DNA from: an uncultured Bacillota bacterium | GTDB lineage: Bacteria; Bacillota; Clostridia; Peptostreptococcales; Anaerovoracaceae | Assembly: GCA_946410475.1 (NCBI GenBank) | Contig: CAMKAM010000068.1 | Coordinates: 1-7,777, forward strand | DNA: 7,777 nt | Direction of reading: 5' to 3' | Shown here: positions 6,730 through 7,777 of the stretch, one piece after another | How positions within the stretch are numbered: the first letter of the stretch is position 1 | Layout: each line of letters opens with the position of its first letter | The notes under the pieces: generated by a model | Databases searched by the model: none | Seen by the model: the letters and a program-made list of their open reading frames with translations, nothing else | What the model was told of the DNA's origin: nothing | Program-made: the position numbers and the translations under genes

Positions 6730-7728
6730 ATGTTCAGCAGGACTGACATAGAAAAAGCAGAATATTCGCTTTTGCAGCCGGGCGCGGCCAAGGCTGCAGA
6801 GTCGAAGGGAAGGCTGCGCGAAGAACCGAAATGTGATATAAGAACGGATTTCCAGCGCGACAGAGACAGGATAATCCACTCCAAGGCTTTCAGGCGTCTT
6901 ATGCATAAGACGCAGGTATTCCTCGCTCCTGTGGAAGACCACTACAGGACGAGGCTTACTCATACGCTTGAGGTGGCGCAGATCGCCAGAACGATATCCC
7001 GCGGACTTAGGCTGAATGAAGACCTTACTGAGGCGATAGCTCTCGGACACGATCTGGGTCATACGCCTTTCGGACACAACGGAGAGGCGGCGCTAGACGA
7101 GATGTACCCGGGCGGGTTCAGACATAACGAACAGAGCCTCAGGGTAGTCGATGCACTCGAGAAAACATCTTCCGGAAGAGGGATGAACCTGACTATGGAG
7201 GTAAGGGACGGAATACTGAATCACACAGGTGATGTGGTACCGATGACGCTGGAGGGCCAGGTCGTGAAGATCAGCGACCGCGTCGCCTATATCAACCACG
7301 ATATCGACGATGCTCTGAGGAGCGGTATCATTTCCGAATGCGATCTTCCGGCAGAGCAGATAGACTATCTAGGAAAGGATCACCGTACGAGGATCAATAC
7401 TCTTGTATATGATCTGATAAAGACGAGTGACGGGAAGGATGCTATATCGCAGAGCGAAGAGGCTGCTTATCATCTGAACGAACTGAGATCGTTCATGTTC
7501 AGGAACGTTTACTATAATAAGAGCGTACAAAAGGCGGCATCAGACCTCGATGTCGATGAAATGATAAGATTTCTCTATGTTTATTACATAGATCATTTCG
7601 ATGAAGTACCGGGAGAATTGAAAGAGATGTCCGGTCTGTACGACAGGGAAGAGCTGGTCAAAGACCATATAGCTTCCATGACGGACAGATATGCGATTAA
7701 CAAATACAGACAGTTGAAAAATGAGTGA
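6730..7728 (+). CDS. dgt: dGTPase-like HD-domain deoxynucleotide triphosphohydrolase
   Basis: A member of the deoxyguanosinetriphosphate triphosphohydrolase-like HD family, which splits dNTPs into deoxynucleosides and tripolyphosphate. The 332-residue length fits the shorter type found in Clostridia. The metal site residues are His78 in RLTHTLEVAQIART, His107-Asp108 in GHDLGHTPFGHNGE, and Asp183 in KISDRVAYINHDIDD. The N-terminal FQRDRDRIIHSKAFRRLMHKTQVF (41-64) is a family hallmark. It starts 3 bases after dut, with GGGGAAAG in the dut end acting as ribosome site, and its stop overlaps the next start by 8 bases. Placement between dut and a probable dnaG fits control of dNTP pools alongside replication. 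True substrate preference (dGTP or several dNTPs) cannot be read from sequence; many such proteins are annotated dGTPase-like for that reason. Confidence 0.94.
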   Translation: MFSRTDIEKAEYSLLQPGAAKAAESKGRLREEPKCDIRTDFQRDRDRIIHSKAFRRLMHKTQVFLAPVEDHYRTRLTHTLEVAQIARTISRGLRLNEDLTEAIALGHDLGHTPFGHNGEAALDEMYPGGFRHNEQSLRVVDALEKTSSGRGMNLTMEVRDGILNHTGDVVPMTLEGQVVKISDRVAYINHDIDDALRSGIISECDLPAEQIDYLGKDHRTRINTLVYDLIKTSDGKDAISQSEEAAYHLNELRSFMFRNVYYNKSVQKAASDLDVDEMIRFLYVYYIDHFDEVPGELKEMSGLYDREELVKDHIASMTDRYAINKYRQLKNE

Positions 7729-7777
7729 TTACACGGATAACGGAATAACGATCGAAGAACTTAAGGACAGGATCGAC
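7721..7777 (+). CDS. dnaG: Start of a gene, probably DNA primase, cut off by the window edge
   Basis: ATG at 7721 opens a frame of 19 codons, MSDYTDNGITIEELKDRID, that runs off the right edge. The ending EELKDRID resembles the start of bacterial primases, where a short lead is followed by a helix of the form EEI+xRxDIVDVI. The zinc finger that would prove it lies outside the window. The call rests mainly on context, because in Clostridia a dGTPase-like gene commonly precedes dnaG and the main sigma factor gene. The frame overlaps the dGTPase-like gene by 8 bases, and no strong Shine-Dalgarno is visible, so it may depend on coupled translation. A different start further right is possible. Confidence 0.5.
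   Translation, partial: MSDYTDNGITIEELKDRID

Noticed and set aside
6040..7077. A 345-codon minus-strand open frame opposite dut and the dGTPase-like gene
   Set aside because: Both plus-strand genes have complete catalytic motifs; the minus frame is a by-product of their codon usage.

Overview
The window reads as ordinary chromosomal DNA of a Clostridia-type Firmicute. The evidence is purine-rich Shine-Dalgarno sites, heavy use of ATA (Ile) and AGG/AGA (Arg) codons, densely packed co-directional genes, and a dUTPase / dGTPase-like HD hydrolase / (probable) DnaG order of the kind seen in that class. A finer placement, for example within the Family XIII/Anaerovoracaceae group, is only a guess. 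No RNA genes, CRISPR arrays, insertion sequences or long repeats were seen. No stretch over 300 bases lacks a gene.

Left part, minus strand (1-2554): an M3B oligopeptidase gene (pepF) is followed after 7 bases by NAD kinase (nadK), which runs off the left edge. The nadK Shine-Dalgarno lies inside the last codons of pepF, so the two look like one transcript. The pepF frame is intact from start to end except for one TAG codon at 1307-1309. That codon falls where the family has a conserved glutamate, the third zinc ligand downstream of HExxH. The gene is therefore either a very young pseudogene, a sequencing error, or a recoded amber codon.

Middle (2555-2640): an AT-rich divergent intergenic region holds a clear TATAAT box for the leftward unit and an imperfect 22-base dyad that could be an operator.

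Right part, plus strand (2641-7777): murI (glutamate racemase), an unrecognised and extremely acidic 194-residue protein, a metallo-beta-lactamase-fold hydrolase, an M16 zinc peptidase, dut (dUTPase), a dGTPase-like HD phosphohydrolase and the first 19 codons of what is probably dnaG. Gaps are 49, -4, 6, 21, 3 and -8 bases with no visible terminator, so this is probably one operon. It joins D-glutamate supply for peptidoglycan, protein turnover, clean-up of the dNTP pool and the start of the replication-priming genes.

I found no defence, mobile or otherwise spectacular new system. The items most worth following up are the amber codon at the PepF active site, the acidic orphan protein and the self-complementary Shine-Dalgarno in front of it.
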